Assembly: GCA_034008185.1 (NCBI GenBank)
Contig: CM067082.1
Coordinates: 53,341,586 to 53,405,585 of the forward strand
Length of the DNA: 64,000 bases
DNA from: Gorsachius magnificus
Taxonomy: Eukaryota > Chordata > Aves > Pelecaniformes > Ardeidae
Direction of reading: 5' to 3'
The notes beneath the pieces were generated by a model, which did not search any database, was not told the origin of the DNA, and saw only the letters and a program-made list of their open reading frames with translations. The position numbers were made by a program, and so were the translations under genes. Positions 39,401-48,700 of this stretch are shown piece after piece. The number at the start of each line of letters is the position of its first letter. Positions within the stretch are counted from its first letter, which is position 1.

Positions 39401-40089
39401 ATTAGGAAGTTGGGCAGCCTCCCCAGTCTGCTGGGCTGGGGGTATGGGGGGGAGCAGTCTGTCAGAGGCTGAAGCGGGGGGGGGGGGGGCGAACACGGGG
39501 GGACTCGGCTGCAGCCCTGTGCACCCCCGGGCGCCGGGCGGGGCTCCCCGGGGCTCCCCGCCGGCGGCGGGGCAGGGGCGAGCCCGGTGCCACCCGCCGC
39601 CCGCGGGCAGAAGGTAACACGGTAATGAAGCCCCGGGGAGAGCCGCTTTCCCTGCCGCAATGCATAATTCATGGCGGGGAGATATTGTCTCTCCCGCTGC
39701 CGGCTCCTGCGCGCAGGGCGTGGGGAGCGGGTTTCGGCGCCGCCTTTGTCTCCCCGCGCATCTTCCGCGCAGCGCCTTGCGCAGGGGGCAGCGGTGGGGA
39801 TGCGCAGGGCCGCCGGGGGGGGGGGGGGGGGGGGGGCGGGGGCGGTGCGGAGGGGGGCGGAGCGGCCCCGCCTGATGCAGCTGTGCTTCTCGGTGCTTGC
39901 AGCGGTGCCAGCGGCGGCCTGGGGGACGAGGCGGAGCCCCTGACCAAGCGGCACATAGACGGCATCTTCACGGACAGCTACAGCCGCTACCGGAAACAAA
40001 TGGCTGTCAAGAAATACTTAGCAGCCGTCCTGGGGAAAAGGTATAAACAAAGAGTTAAAAACAAAGGACGCCGAGTAGCGTATTTGTAG
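36322..40089 (+). CDS. ADCYAP1: PACAP precursor (pituitary adenylate cyclase-activating polypeptide), four coding exons
   Basis: Joining 36322-36422, 38380-38514, 38961-39056 and 39903-40089 gives 519 bases, 172 codons plus TAG. Every intron is GT...AG and interrupts a codon after its second base (phase 2). Residues 1 to about 22 are a hydrophobic signal peptide. Residues 35-79 are an acidic spacer ending in KR. Residues 80-111 are a GHRH-like/PACAP-related peptide beginning HADGIF. A dibasic KR at 126-127 precedes PACAP-38 at 128-165, which begins [12 protein letters not shown]. The GKR at 155-157 allows PACAP-27 with amidated Leu154, and GRR at 166-168 amidates Lys165; VAYL ends the precursor. 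In vertebrates PACAP is a secreted neuropeptide and neuroendocrine hormone acting through the class B receptors PAC1, VPAC1 and VPAC2 to raise cAMP. The precursor is slightly shorter than the mammalian one (about 176 residues). Identity is certain from PACAP itself; regulation is inferred. Confidence 0.98.
37283..37326 (+). repeat. 22-base tandem duplication in ADCYAP1 intron
   Basis: Two adjacent 22-base copies beginning GACCGGTGT and ending GCTTGGCTTGGG differ at one base. This is a local minisatellite-like duplication in the intron after the signal-peptide exon. Confidence 0.85.
37617..37740. promoter_or_regulatory. AT-richer island with hairpin in the first coding intron, candidate regulatory element
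   Basis: Within the GC-rich intron following the signal-peptide exon lies about 120 bases of balanced composition. It includes a perfect 9-base inverted repeat, CTTTAGCGG at 37647-37655 and CCGCTAAAG at 37674-37682, around an 18-base loop rich in TATTATTAAT, a homeodomain-like core. A TGACCTA half-site for nuclear receptors is at 37719-37725. Sequence that resists the local GC drift is often under selection, hence the regulatory call. This is inference without comparative data. Confidence 0.35.
37842..37865 (+). repeat. poly-C run of 24
   Basis: This is the longest C homopolymer in the window, in an ADCYAP1 intron. The complementary strand is a G run able to form quadruplexes. The length in the assembly should be treated as approximate, because such runs are hard to sequence. 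Confidence 0.9.
37981..38020 (+). repeat. imperfect (GT)n/(GC) microsatellite in ADCYAP1 intron
   Basis: Alternating GT and GC dinucleotides (GTGTGTGCGTGTGC pattern) run over 40 bases, a strictly alternating purine-pyrimidine tract with Z-DNA-forming potential. It lies 360 bases before the second coding exon. Confidence 0.9.
38380..38514 (+). CDS. ADCYAP1: ADCYAP1 coding exon, acidic cryptic-peptide region
   Basis: The acceptor is TTGCCAG (ending 38379) and the donor AAGAG/GTGACT (38515). The exon is 135 bases, a multiple of three, with phase 2 at both ends. It encodes an acidic stretch ([11 protein letters not shown]) and a hydrophobic Tyr-rich end ([10 protein letters not shown]) finishing in a dibasic KR across the splice junction, the proposed prohormone convertase site that frees the following peptide. 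No function is known for this spacer in the family beyond being part of the propeptide. Confidence 0.95.
38961..39056 (+). CDS. ADCYAP1: ADCYAP1 coding exon for the PACAP-related / GHRH-like peptide
   Basis: The acceptor is CTCCGCCCAG and the donor GGTCGG/GTAAGG. The exon is 96 bases with phase 2 at both ends, so its removal keeps the frame. It encodes a peptide starting [12 protein letters not shown] and continuing [14 protein letters not shown], resembling GHRH and the PACAP-related peptide of mammals, followed by AKRVG. In birds and fish this peptide has been called GRF-like or GHRH-like; alternative transcripts lacking this exon are known from birds. Whether the peptide is active in this species cannot be told from sequence. 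Confidence 0.95.
39306..39372 (+). repeat. (TA)n-rich repeat with duplicated GGGCATATATATAT unit
   Basis: Two copies of a unit beginning GGGCATATATATAT, 32 bases apart, are each followed by TTTATAT-type sequence. This is a sharp AT-rich island in the intron before the PACAP exon. Confidence 0.85.
39815..39836 (+). repeat. poly-G run of about 22, upstream of the PACAP exon
   Basis: A G homopolymer followed by CGGGGGCGG lies 66 bases before the last coding exon, with strong G-quadruplex potential on the coding strand of the pre-mRNA. Other runs of G at 38118-38136 and 39477-39489 flank the neighbouring exons. Confidence 0.9.
39903..40089 (+). CDS. ADCYAP1: ADCYAP1 last coding exon, PACAP-38 and stop
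   Basis: The acceptor GTGCTTGCAG ends at 39902. The exon encodes a linker [17 protein letters not shown], then the mature hormone beginning [12 protein letters not shown] and ending KQRVKNK, then GRRVAYL and TAG at 40087. Key functional marks are His1 and the N-terminal helix cap typical of the secretin/glucagon family, the internal GKR after residue 27, and GRR after residue 38, where Gly donates the amide. The second hormone residue is Ile where mammals have Ser, which is the bird form. GC content is high in the linker and falls sharply in the hormone part. Confidence 0.97.
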
Positions 40090-40125
40090 CGATGAGTAAC
40101 CAGCCACTCCCGTGTATACAAAGTC

Positions 40126-40127
<2 letters not shown>

Positions 40128-40161
<34 letters not shown>
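40128..40161 (+). repeat. (GA)17 microsatellite in the ADCYAP1 3' UTR
   Basis: There are seventeen uninterrupted GA units starting 38 bases after the stop codon, followed by CCC and four AAC-type units to about 40180. A dinucleotide repeat in the avian ADCYAP1 3' UTR is the well-known length polymorphism that has been tested for association with migratory restlessness and dispersal in songbirds. The position and motif seen here fit that locus. Confidence 0.95.
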
Positions 40162-40163
<2 letters not shown>

Positions 40164-40481
40164 CAACAACAACAACAAAATCTAAACAAAAACAAAAGTC
40201 ATTTCCAAACTGACTGAACAATCACCGCTCCTGTGTTACCTAAACATGTATTTATGTATGAAGTAAAGCCATTAAATGAATATTTTGATAATAATATTGT
40301 TTTTCTTTTGTACAAAAGCACTAGAGAAACGCACAGATCTACTTTGTGGACCAATCATTAAGTTATATATAATATATAAATATATATATATAAATACTAC
40401 TACGAATACTAAAGAACAATTCTTCATATAAAGCCTGCAAAAGAACAAGAATTCGCCTGAGCTGTTTATGTTTTTATATAA

Positions 40482-40487
40482 AATAAA
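40482..40487 (+). other. candidate proximal polyadenylation signal AATAAA
   Basis: A canonical hexamer sits in an AT-rich stretch 393 bases after the ADCYAP1 stop codon. It is followed within 80 bases by T-rich sequence (GTTTTGAATATT, then TTTTTGTAACG) that could act as the downstream element. Use is not provable from sequence. Confidence 0.4.
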
Positions 40488-41446
40488 TAGAAAAAAAAGA
40501 CAATCATTGTTTTGAATATTACTCCTATTTTTGTAACGGAAATTAAAAGGATAGTATTTTTATCCGCGACAGGGTCGAAGACATTAATTTTCACCATTTG
40601 CTACTGTACATAGAGAAGGATGCCCTGCTCCCAGGGGATTATGAGGAAAATGATTTGGGAGAATTGGTGAAGCAGATTCTTCCCCCGGTGAGTCTCAAGG
40701 CAGGCTCCTTTGCCACTAGCCTCTCCGAAGAGGCAGCATCCCCTTTCCTCTCGATTTCGACTTATTTTTTCTCCTCCCGCTTTCTTTGATTCCAGTGGTA
40801 CCTGTATTAGTGTCTCCTCAAACAATGAGCTTAGAGGATAATTCTCTTGCGAAAACAACAGCTCGATCCAAATTGCGCACCTCTGTTGCCTATTGGAGGG
40901 AGAAATAGTTTAAAACAGCAACAAAAAATTCAAAACAAAACCAAAAAAAGCTAACCCCCAACCCCCGACCCCTAAATCCCGAACCAGCAGCAAGGATAGT
41001 AAGTACTAAGCCCCTCGCACTGCTCTTCTGGCTGGCTGGGCAGAGTTACAGAACAAAGTGAAAGCGGAGACAGGACCCGTTTTGGAAAGAGTGAGGGAGT
41101 CAGCGGGGGCGGCCCCGGCGCGCCCCGGGGCCGGGGCCGGAGCCGCTGGGTCGAGGGAAGACGAGGCGATCCCACCTCCGATCCGCTACCCAACTGCCCC
41201 GGGCAGCTCGGTACTGGACCTGGATGCAAAGTACAGTGTGTTACTCTCCAGTGCTGTCCATGCTTCTCATCGTGTGTAATGAGCAGGGTTCTCGCCTTTG
41301 CATTTTTTTGGTTTTTTCGGTCGGAGTTGCTCTTTTCTTTGATTGTTTTTTCTTGTAGACCCTCCCGCCTCTCATCCTCTCTTCGCACTTTTCCGAGCTC
41401 TGTTTAACCCACCCGAGTTACCTTTTCGGGTTATGTTCTTTTGGGG

Positions 41447-41478
<32 letters not shown>
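41447..41478 (+). repeat. poly-A run of 32
   Basis: An uninterrupted A homopolymer lies about 1.4 kb after the ADCYAP1 stop codon. No AATAAA lies just upstream and no target-site duplication is obvious, so it is called a simple repeat rather than a retroposon tail. If the long UTR is real it is transcribed. Confidence 0.85.
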
Positions 41479-41480
<2 letters not shown>

Positions 41481-41769
41481 TTGTGAACGCTCTCTCACTC
41501 CTTTGTTCTGTTTTATGCAAGCTCTTATTGTACAAGTCTAGGAACCCCTGTTGTAGCTACCACTAAAGAATTATGCACTACTACGAAAGTTTTTGTTCCT
41601 TGTTTATTGAGTTTGGAGGTAAAATGTATTTTTCTACATTCTGGCTTATTGCTTAGTAAAATTTATTTCATAAAACAAACTTTTGTCATAAAAGAATGTG
41701 TAGTGTTCACCTGTGGTCGGGTTTCTAACGAGATAAACCATTTTCACCTCATCTCTCTATGTACGGACT

Positions 41770-42220
41770 CCTATCTTACCTTCCGCCCGGGGGACGGTAA
41801 AGCCGCAGCGAACCCGGCCGGGGGCTGGCCCGGTCCCTCCGCCCGGGCCGGGGGCGAAAGGAGGACACGTAGGTACCTGCTTCCTTCCAGCTCACCACAC
41901 AAACCTTAGAGGAGTCTTGCCAAAGACACAAAACGAGCCCCGCATTCAAGACGGCGGAAAGCAACGCCCCCCCTCTCACCCCCCCCCCCCCCCCGAAAAA
42001 AAAAAAACAAACCAAAAAAAGAAAAAAAGTCGCGGGTAAAAACCAAACCTCTTTCCCCGGCCGGGAAGAGCCGCCGGGGAGGAGGGAGAGGAGCGGGCGG
42101 AGCCCGGAGCTGCTTGTCCCGGCCGCCCTCCCCGCGGGCAGCTCCCGCCCGGGCCGCCCGCCCCGCCCGCCCCCGCCGCCGGAGCGGGCGCTGAGGCGCA
42201 GGGGCGCGGAGAGCCGCTGG
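41770..42220. promoter_or_regulatory. second CpG-rich patch downstream of ADCYAP1
   Basis: Two GC-rich blocks (41780-41870 and 42055-42215) with dense CpG and CCCGCC/GGGCGG boxes (Sp1-like) flank a C run (41977-41994) and an A-rich stretch. No credible protein frame is present. It could be the promoter of a downstream or antisense transcript, or a GC-rich part of a long UTR. Function is unknown. Confidence 0.5.
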
Positions 42221-42708
42221 CAGCTTTCGTGCCTTCTCTTCACCTTGTAAATCGCCACGAGTTCACGGATGGCTATTTAGTGGCCCTACGATGCTGCAAC
42301 ACATCGGCTTGCGTTTTAGTCGTAACCTTCTTCTGTTCTTTGGCGATGGGCAGTTTGCTGTGTTTGTGTCGGCTGTGGTATGATGACATAGGGCTCTCTT
42401 GACGTTTTATTTCTGACCTTATCCGTTAGAGTTCCGTGGCTAGTCGCAAGCATTATGAAGTGATCATCTAGGTTATTATCCTCTGTATGACTCATTTATT
42501 TATTTTTTTTTCTTTAGAAACGCCAACAGCCTTACCAAAATCTGAGCAGATTTGAGATACGGTCATAGTTTAGGTAGATGTTAGTCTTGGAGAATTTATT
42601 TTGTGTGCAAATGAATATAAAAAGAACTTAAACAAAGTATTATTACACACATGATATCTATAACTAGGACTTTGATAACTGTTATATAAAGTGTGTAAAA
42701 TTTGTATT

Positions 42709-42714
42709 AATAAA
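42709..42714 (+). other. candidate distal polyadenylation signal AATAAA
   Basis: A canonical hexamer lies within TTGTATTAATAAATTTTTG, followed by the TGTTTGGGGG-type GT-rich sequence at 42740-42752. It would give a 3' UTR of about 2.6 kb, within the range known for this gene in mammals. AP-1-like TGACTCA and tandem ATTTA motifs lie about 220 bases upstream (42488-42505). Confidence 0.35.
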
Positions 42715-42735
42715 TTTTTGTAAACAATGCAATTT

Positions 42736-44883
42736 CGTCTAATGTTTGGGGGAGAGAAATCTAGAACCGAACAGTGAAAGCTGCATTTCATTTACATTTT
42801 TTTTTAATTAGCTCATTTTTAAGCAGTGTTATTCCAACTTTTCGTGCCTGGCATACCTTTTTATTAAGTCTCCATATTTTACCATCTAATAACCTCTAAC
42901 ATTTTTACCGATGCTTACTCCTCTGTTCGAGTAAACTAAACGGAACTGCTGAAGTGCAGAGCCTGGTTCCACACCCGCCAGCTCCATAATGCTCCCTAAA
43001 ATATGCAACCCAAACCAGTCGGTGGCTGTCGTCCGTTCCTCCGACAATTCCTGTGCTTAGAAGCCGTTTATCTTAAGCGGAATGGGTACGTTTGGCGAGA
43101 TCTCCACCTAATCTGCGTTTAATGAACATTCCGCATGCGATAATGTGCTCCCCAGCAGCACCGGGCTTGGGCAACGGCAGCTTCTTTCTTTGGATTAAAA
43201 ATGTACCGGGCTGTCCTAAAAAATGATTCTGCAAGACAACAAAGAGTTACTTGGGCTTTGCAGGGTGCTAGGTGGCTACCACGGGAAAGCCCAGGCAGGG
43301 CAGTTTGTTGGCACAAAGCGGAGGTCGGGATCTCCGACCTTTAATCTTCACTTTAGTTTAGTGATAGCTGCTTCTGTTTATTATTTTTACTGTAGCTCAG
43401 GGACTTTACTCAAGCATGTTGGAAAGTAACAGCAATTTAGCTTAAACTAAACTCTATTTCCTTCTAAGACCATACGATTAAAAATCAAAGCACAGGAATT
43501 AAATGACAATTTCCTAGCGATTTATTTCTCAAAACTGGAAGCCCAGGATTTGAAACAGACTGCTCATATCCTCTCTGCTTGGAAGGTGAACTCACCTTCC
43601 AGACTAGTTGCAGGATCAGTGTTTTACTGACTAACTGGAAAACAGTGAGAGAACTTAGAAAGCTGGTGGTCTCGGCAGTATGCGTTAGGAATTCATGCAA
43701 GGCGAGATAAAAGTTCTGGTTAAATGCAGATTGGGTCAGAGATGACTGCAAAAAAGTACCTACTGGGGGAGGAGGAGAGGACAATGATTTCCCGGTCTGA
43801 TAGCATAAGCAAGTCAAGTTGCTGCTTCCCAAAGGCAGCATACAGTGAAAAAACTGCTGTTAGGTCTGTTCAGTAATTATGCAGTGCTCGTACATAGAAT
43901 GGCACTGCATTTCCTGCCCATCTAAACTGAAAATGTGCTTAAGAGATCCAAGCTGGAGACCTTCTTGGTATTGGTAGCTGAAGGATGAAACTTGGGATTG
44001 GTCTGCCCAAAAAATAAGGTCATCATCAAGTCCTGGCACTTGTTGAAGATGTGGAGAAGAGGGAAAGGCTGCTCTAAATGACGTAGAGATGGTCCTAGCC
44101 TCACTCTACTGAAATTCCTCTTTACCAAATAAAATATGATTTCCGGAAGAAGCTCAGCTCTATTTCCAGTGATTTAAATTGCCACCTGAAATGATACACT
44201 TGGAAAACGTGCAATATTGAGTCTTAAAGCATGAGTTTTGTGGGGATTGCTGATGTCCTGTCTGCTGCTGTGCGACTAGCAGCAGAAATAGAGGAAGCTG
44301 GCTGAGGAAGCAAGAATGACTTGGCAAGACATGATTCTAGAGCCCTGCATTGTAAAAACTTCCTGACATTCCATCCAAGTGACAAACTCCAGTTAGTTAA
44401 TAAAGGAGGCTGAACAGAGCAGGACAGGCTGCTCTAGATTCCAGCCCTCAGAAATGTGTCGCAACACCACATCCATCACAGACCTACATTGGTCATCAAA
44501 ACTAGAAGAGCCTGAAAGAACTGATTTGTGTAGAGCCCTGGTGTAAACCTGGCTGTGGCCAGCATCTGCCTTTCACAAGATTTGCTTTTGAGGGTGCTGA
44601 TCTCCTCTCCATGTGCCTCTGAAGCCTTTCAGCCTTCTTCAAAAAACAAAGTTCATCTATTGGCTGTATATGTTTTCACCTAGAGTTAAGGAAAATAGAA
44701 AAATCAGGAGGAAGTTTGATCTTTCTGAGGCTTGTTACTTGATACTTTTGCAGCTTTATTTCCAGTTCCAGGCTAAATCATTTAGTCTTTCTTCAAGAAA
44801 AACCTTCAGGGGAAAGCACATCCCTGAAAATTTTAAGGACCTCATGCTTAGCCTCTAGAAGTACATGTCCTCTTAACTACAGT
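42736..44883. other. intergenic sequence just downstream of ADCYAP1
   Basis: Unique-looking sequence. The part 42900-43200 keeps several CpGs in an otherwise AT-rich context (AGCCGTTTATCTTAAGCGG, CATTCCGCATGCGATAATG), which may indicate an undermethylated or constrained element. No gene seen. Confidence 0.45.
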
Positions 44884-45715
44884 CATAGATTTTTAAGACC
44901 CAAGGGGACTCTTATGATCATCTACTCTATTGTAGATAATATAGGGCATCACGTATTTTATGTATTTAATGGAATCCTTCATTTAGCCTTTAATTTCTGA
45001 GTGAGCTATTCTGTATGACAGCAGTATTGATTGCAAGACTTGCAGGAATGGCAAATTTGTTGGATAAGTTGTTCCACATGTGGTGGCTTAGCATTCTGTT
45101 CCTTGTTTCAGTTTGTCTCATTTTTGAGTCCAAGAGAATCTCTAATGCCTGTCGATTTTCCTCTCCATGAAGGTAGTCTTAGGCAGAGATTTACTTTCCT
45201 CTGTGCCCTGTCTTTGAGGTAGCGAGGTTGATCTTTAAGCACTCACTGTGAGGGAAGTTTTCCACAGATGGCATTATTTCTGAACCATTTCTATTTCTTA
45301 ACATCCTTGCTAAAGTGTTGAGACTAGAAAGTGGTTACAGTACCCAGCAATGACCACCTCAAGGATATGGCAAAAAGCAGTAACTTTCCTCTTCTTCCTC
45401 AGGTGCTGCTCATTGCTAACAAGGGTCATGTTTGCTCTCTTGGCCATTTTGTCATGCTGGGAGATCATGATCTGCTCATAATCCTTTCTCACACCTAGCT
45501 TCTTTTCTGGATGATTACTTCACATGCACAGAAGCCCTGGCCTGGAAGTGACACCGTCGTTCTTGGTTCCTATTTGCTACTGCTTTGTGTTAAGTTGCAT
45601 TAAAGCACTTTTTCAAGAGAGTTTACCTTACTGAACTCACTCTGGGAGACATTATTTTTTTTCCTGCACAGCTACCGTGTTTTGTCATCTCAGCTGTCAC
45701 CTTTAGAAAGAGTAG
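44884..45715 (-). mobile_element. ancient CR1-type LINE relic (old amniote family)
   Basis: The + strand begins TCATAGATTTTTAAGACCCAAGGGGACTC, matching in style the reverse 3' end of old CR1 families shared with turtles and crocodilians (TCATAGATT..AAGGCC..AAGGGACC). Further collinear phrases are TTGTTCCACATG, TCTCCATGAAGGTA, CTCACTGTGAGG, AACATCCTTGCTAAAGTGTTG, CTTGGCCATTTTGTCATGCTGGGAG and ATTAAAGCAC. The order is preserved over about 730-830 bases although divergence is high. The right edge is uncertain. Confidence 0.7.
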
Positions 45716-48700
45716 AACCATTCCAGCAATGTCTGTGTATTTGTACATTGTGATACATGGGCCCAGCCCAGTTCTGGCACAGATCTGTGTTATAATGGCA
45801 GAGAAGGACTTCACCCCATCTAAGTGCAAATCCGGGGACAGTGCATGTCAGAGAGATTCGCAGCAGGCTGCTGGCCAAAAGTCCTTCTTTTGCACTTGGG
45901 TTCCTCGAAGCAATCCCATCCTGCTGTAGCTGAAGGTCTGTTCACTCTATACCTGCATGGGATACCTGGAAGTGCTTTTTGCTAAAACTGACCATGGCTC
46001 AGTTACTTATCTGGAATCCACAGAGAAGAGAAGCCGTAGTACACGATGCATTAGAGTTAATGTGGTTGAAGTGCTAAGACAGAATAAGTGTAAAACCTAA
46101 TGTATCTTTTGCAATAATTAGTAAACTGGCTGTTGATAGGGTTTATCCAAGCCTCAAAATGAGATTTAGTTTTGGACAAGGATATTTAAGAACCAGAAAT
46201 ATGCCAGTTTACAAGCAGTGGAGACAAGAATCTTATGTTTGCCATTTATACAGGAGTGTTTGTTTTACAACTTCAGTAATGAAATATCTAAGATAGTTGT
46301 ATTGATCTCTGAAACAGTGTAATTTCTTTATGTGGATCACAAAGGGAAGACCTCTTTCTCTTCAGGCTCTGAGATGAGTTTCAGATATTCCACTTCAAAA
46401 AGAACCTCATGGAGATTTATAGCAGAATGAGGCAGAGAAGTTGGACAGAAAAATGTCCAGCACTTCTGGTTCTTCTGTGGCGTCCTCCAGCATCTCAGTA
46501 TCAGGGTATGAGGAACTGCGTAGGTGTACTTGGATGGAAAAGGATTTAGCACGAACAAACACCTCCGGGCTGACATCCCCAATGTGGAAATGGGAATGGA
46601 GAAAGGAGAGGGGCATTGAGAATGAGCAGTTTTATGATAAAGGGAATTTCCATTGCGATCTTCCACAGATCCCTCAAAACAGGCATCCAGGATGGAGCCT
46701 GTTTTTCTCATTTGTTGGATCAGCCACCTGGGAGTGAAGGCCCCACTGATTTCTGATAGGTGTTGAAGGGTAGAGACATTTTAACAAACATTATGTATTT
46801 TTTCCTCTCTGTTACACATTTCTGAAAGTCTTGGGCTTTTTCCTCTGACTCTTTGCTCGTATCAGAAAGGTTGGGTGGCCTCATATCCTGCCCATTTTTG
46901 TAGGGTTAACATGGTCCTCAGACAGTGTATATCCAATGTGGTATGCATATTTACAGGTGGAGAGGGCAGACTGAGAGAATAGCTGCCCAGGCTAAAGGGT
47001 TTACCATTCAAGATTTGACAAAAGATCTAAATATATATTCATTTTGGACAGATTAGATTAGACTCAGCCTATGGCTGATCTCTGTTTTGACATTTATCTC
47101 CATGGTGAGAAGAATGGTTACTTTTGAGTGGTAGAGTGATGAAAAAATGACTGCCTTTCCCTCAGGAGTGAAGATTAGTGTCACAAGAAATCACCCATCA
47201 TATATGTTATATGCCGAACGTGTACTCTCTCAGCTCCCACTGCTTGGATGGGTTTGAAACTTCCCTGACAGTTTGAGAGAATGAAGAGTGTTTGGGTGGT
47301 GTGGGAACCAGGCTGCTCTGAAAATGGTTAAACTTTTAATCAGTAGCAAGCTCTTATGTCACCAGCAAAATAACAATATATGTAAATTAAATTGTAAAAA
47401 TAGCGCAAAAAAAATCTTCCACTCCCTTGCTATGGGTGTATATGCATATGTGCATATATATACACATATTTCTAAATCAGACCAAAATGATAACACATTA
47501 AAGTTCCAATATTTATGTATTGGCCATAGCTAAACTTAGACACAACGTCTAATTTACACTGACGTCTTTCTTTAACAAGTTTTGTAAGACGAATGATTTA
47601 AGTTCAAGGAAGTGCGGTGAGTCATCTGCACGGTGGGCCAGTGGCTGAGCTAAGTTTAGAATCAAGGGGAAGTTTGGATCTTCTGGCTCCAAGTTTCTCC
47701 CTTACATCTCTGTTTTTCTAAAACATTCTCGGTGCTCCAAAAAAAAAAAAAAAGAAAAAGAAGAAGAAACTTTCTTCACAATTTCTTTTCTTTTCTTACT
47801 TGATTTTTTATGTATCCTTGGTTCTCTGGGCTTGTATGGTAAACCAGTAAGTTCAATTTAATGAGCTGATCTGAGTTTTTAAAATCAGGTGACCTCATGA
47901 CCTTGCAAATATTACCTTGTGATGTCTCTGTTTCAGGACAGCTGAGATTAAGAAGCATAAACGAAAAAGGTGAGGTTTGTTCAAGTCATACCTGAACAAA
48001 GACATGCTCCCCAGTTGCAAGGAAACAAGGCAGATGAAGCCGAGCAAGACCAGTCCAACCCAGCCCACCCAGCCCAACCTCTGTTGCTACCTGCCCCCTA
48101 TAAAACTACACATAATCATTCCCTTCAGCTTTCTTTCCTCCCGAGACTTTCTGTGGGTCAATGACTTTCCTGCCAGACCAAGAGAATCACGCAGGTGATG
48201 GAGCACCATAGCCTGTGTGAAATCCAGCTCGTTCTTCCTCTGAGAGGTGCCTCTGAAAACAAACCTACTGTCAGAATGAGGGAAAACCAGTGCACTTCCT
48301 CCATAAGCAGGCTGTGGCCAGGCCGTTCCCAGTGAGTTATGAGCCCATCTCTTCTGCGCCAGGCCCGGGATGCTCTTCTTGTGCAAGCCCTTCTTGGGTT
48401 AGAGCCTCGCATGTTCCTCTCCACCCCCAGCACAATCTGACAGGTATTACAAGGCACAACCCACCTCTGATACAAATCGAACGGTTAATCTGCTTTTGTA
48501 GAGCTTCTGTTATTCCCCCGGGCCAATAAATACACAAAAACTAAGGAAGAGCTGGCCAGACTCTTTAAGACTCTGCTTGTTTAATGATCTCTGGTTTCCC
48601 TAGCTGGTTGGGTGCATTGCTGTGTTTTGCATCAGGAAAGAGTCATGAGACAGCTAAGAGGTAATTAAACCGGGGACTGTGTGTAGCATGCTGTATGCAG

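Larger units (their letters stand above)
33385..39940. promoter_or_regulatory. large CpG-rich domain spanning the ADCYAP1 promoter, exons and introns
   Basis: GC and CpG content rise abruptly near 33.38 kb and fall after the last coding exon begins. The domain is broken by shorter ordinary-composition islands (about 33.81-34.10, 35.01-35.43, 37.62-37.74 and 39.29-39.41 kb). It contains many runs of ten or more G or C, and long T or A runs. Many long open frames on both strands (up to 376 codons on the minus strand, 36388-37518) are consequences of GC richness with few stop codons, not genes. CpG islands of this kind mark developmental and neuronal genes. Confidence 0.75.
40090..42735 (+). other. 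ADCYAP1: ADCYAP1 3' untranslated region (proximal part sure, distal end uncertain)
   Basis: After the stop codon come a (GA)17 repeat, an (AAC)n stretch, and an AT-rich segment with ATTTA motifs and TATATA tracts to about 40.56 kb; this style is typical of the conserved ADCYAP1 UTR. An early AATAAA lies at 40482-40487. Further AT-rich sequence at 41.48-41.77 kb and 42.28-42.73 kb ends at another AATAAA (42709-42714). Mammalian ADCYAP1 messages have UTRs of kilobase scale, so a long form is plausible. Between these lies a GC-rich patch (41.77-42.22 kb), which is unusual for a UTR and makes the distal limit doubtful. Confidence 0.55.

Noticed and set aside
38688..39617. 309-codon + strand open frame across the GHRH-like exon
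   Set aside because: It runs through introns in a frame different from the peptide exon, and low-complexity Gly/Arg/Pro content is explained by GC richness.
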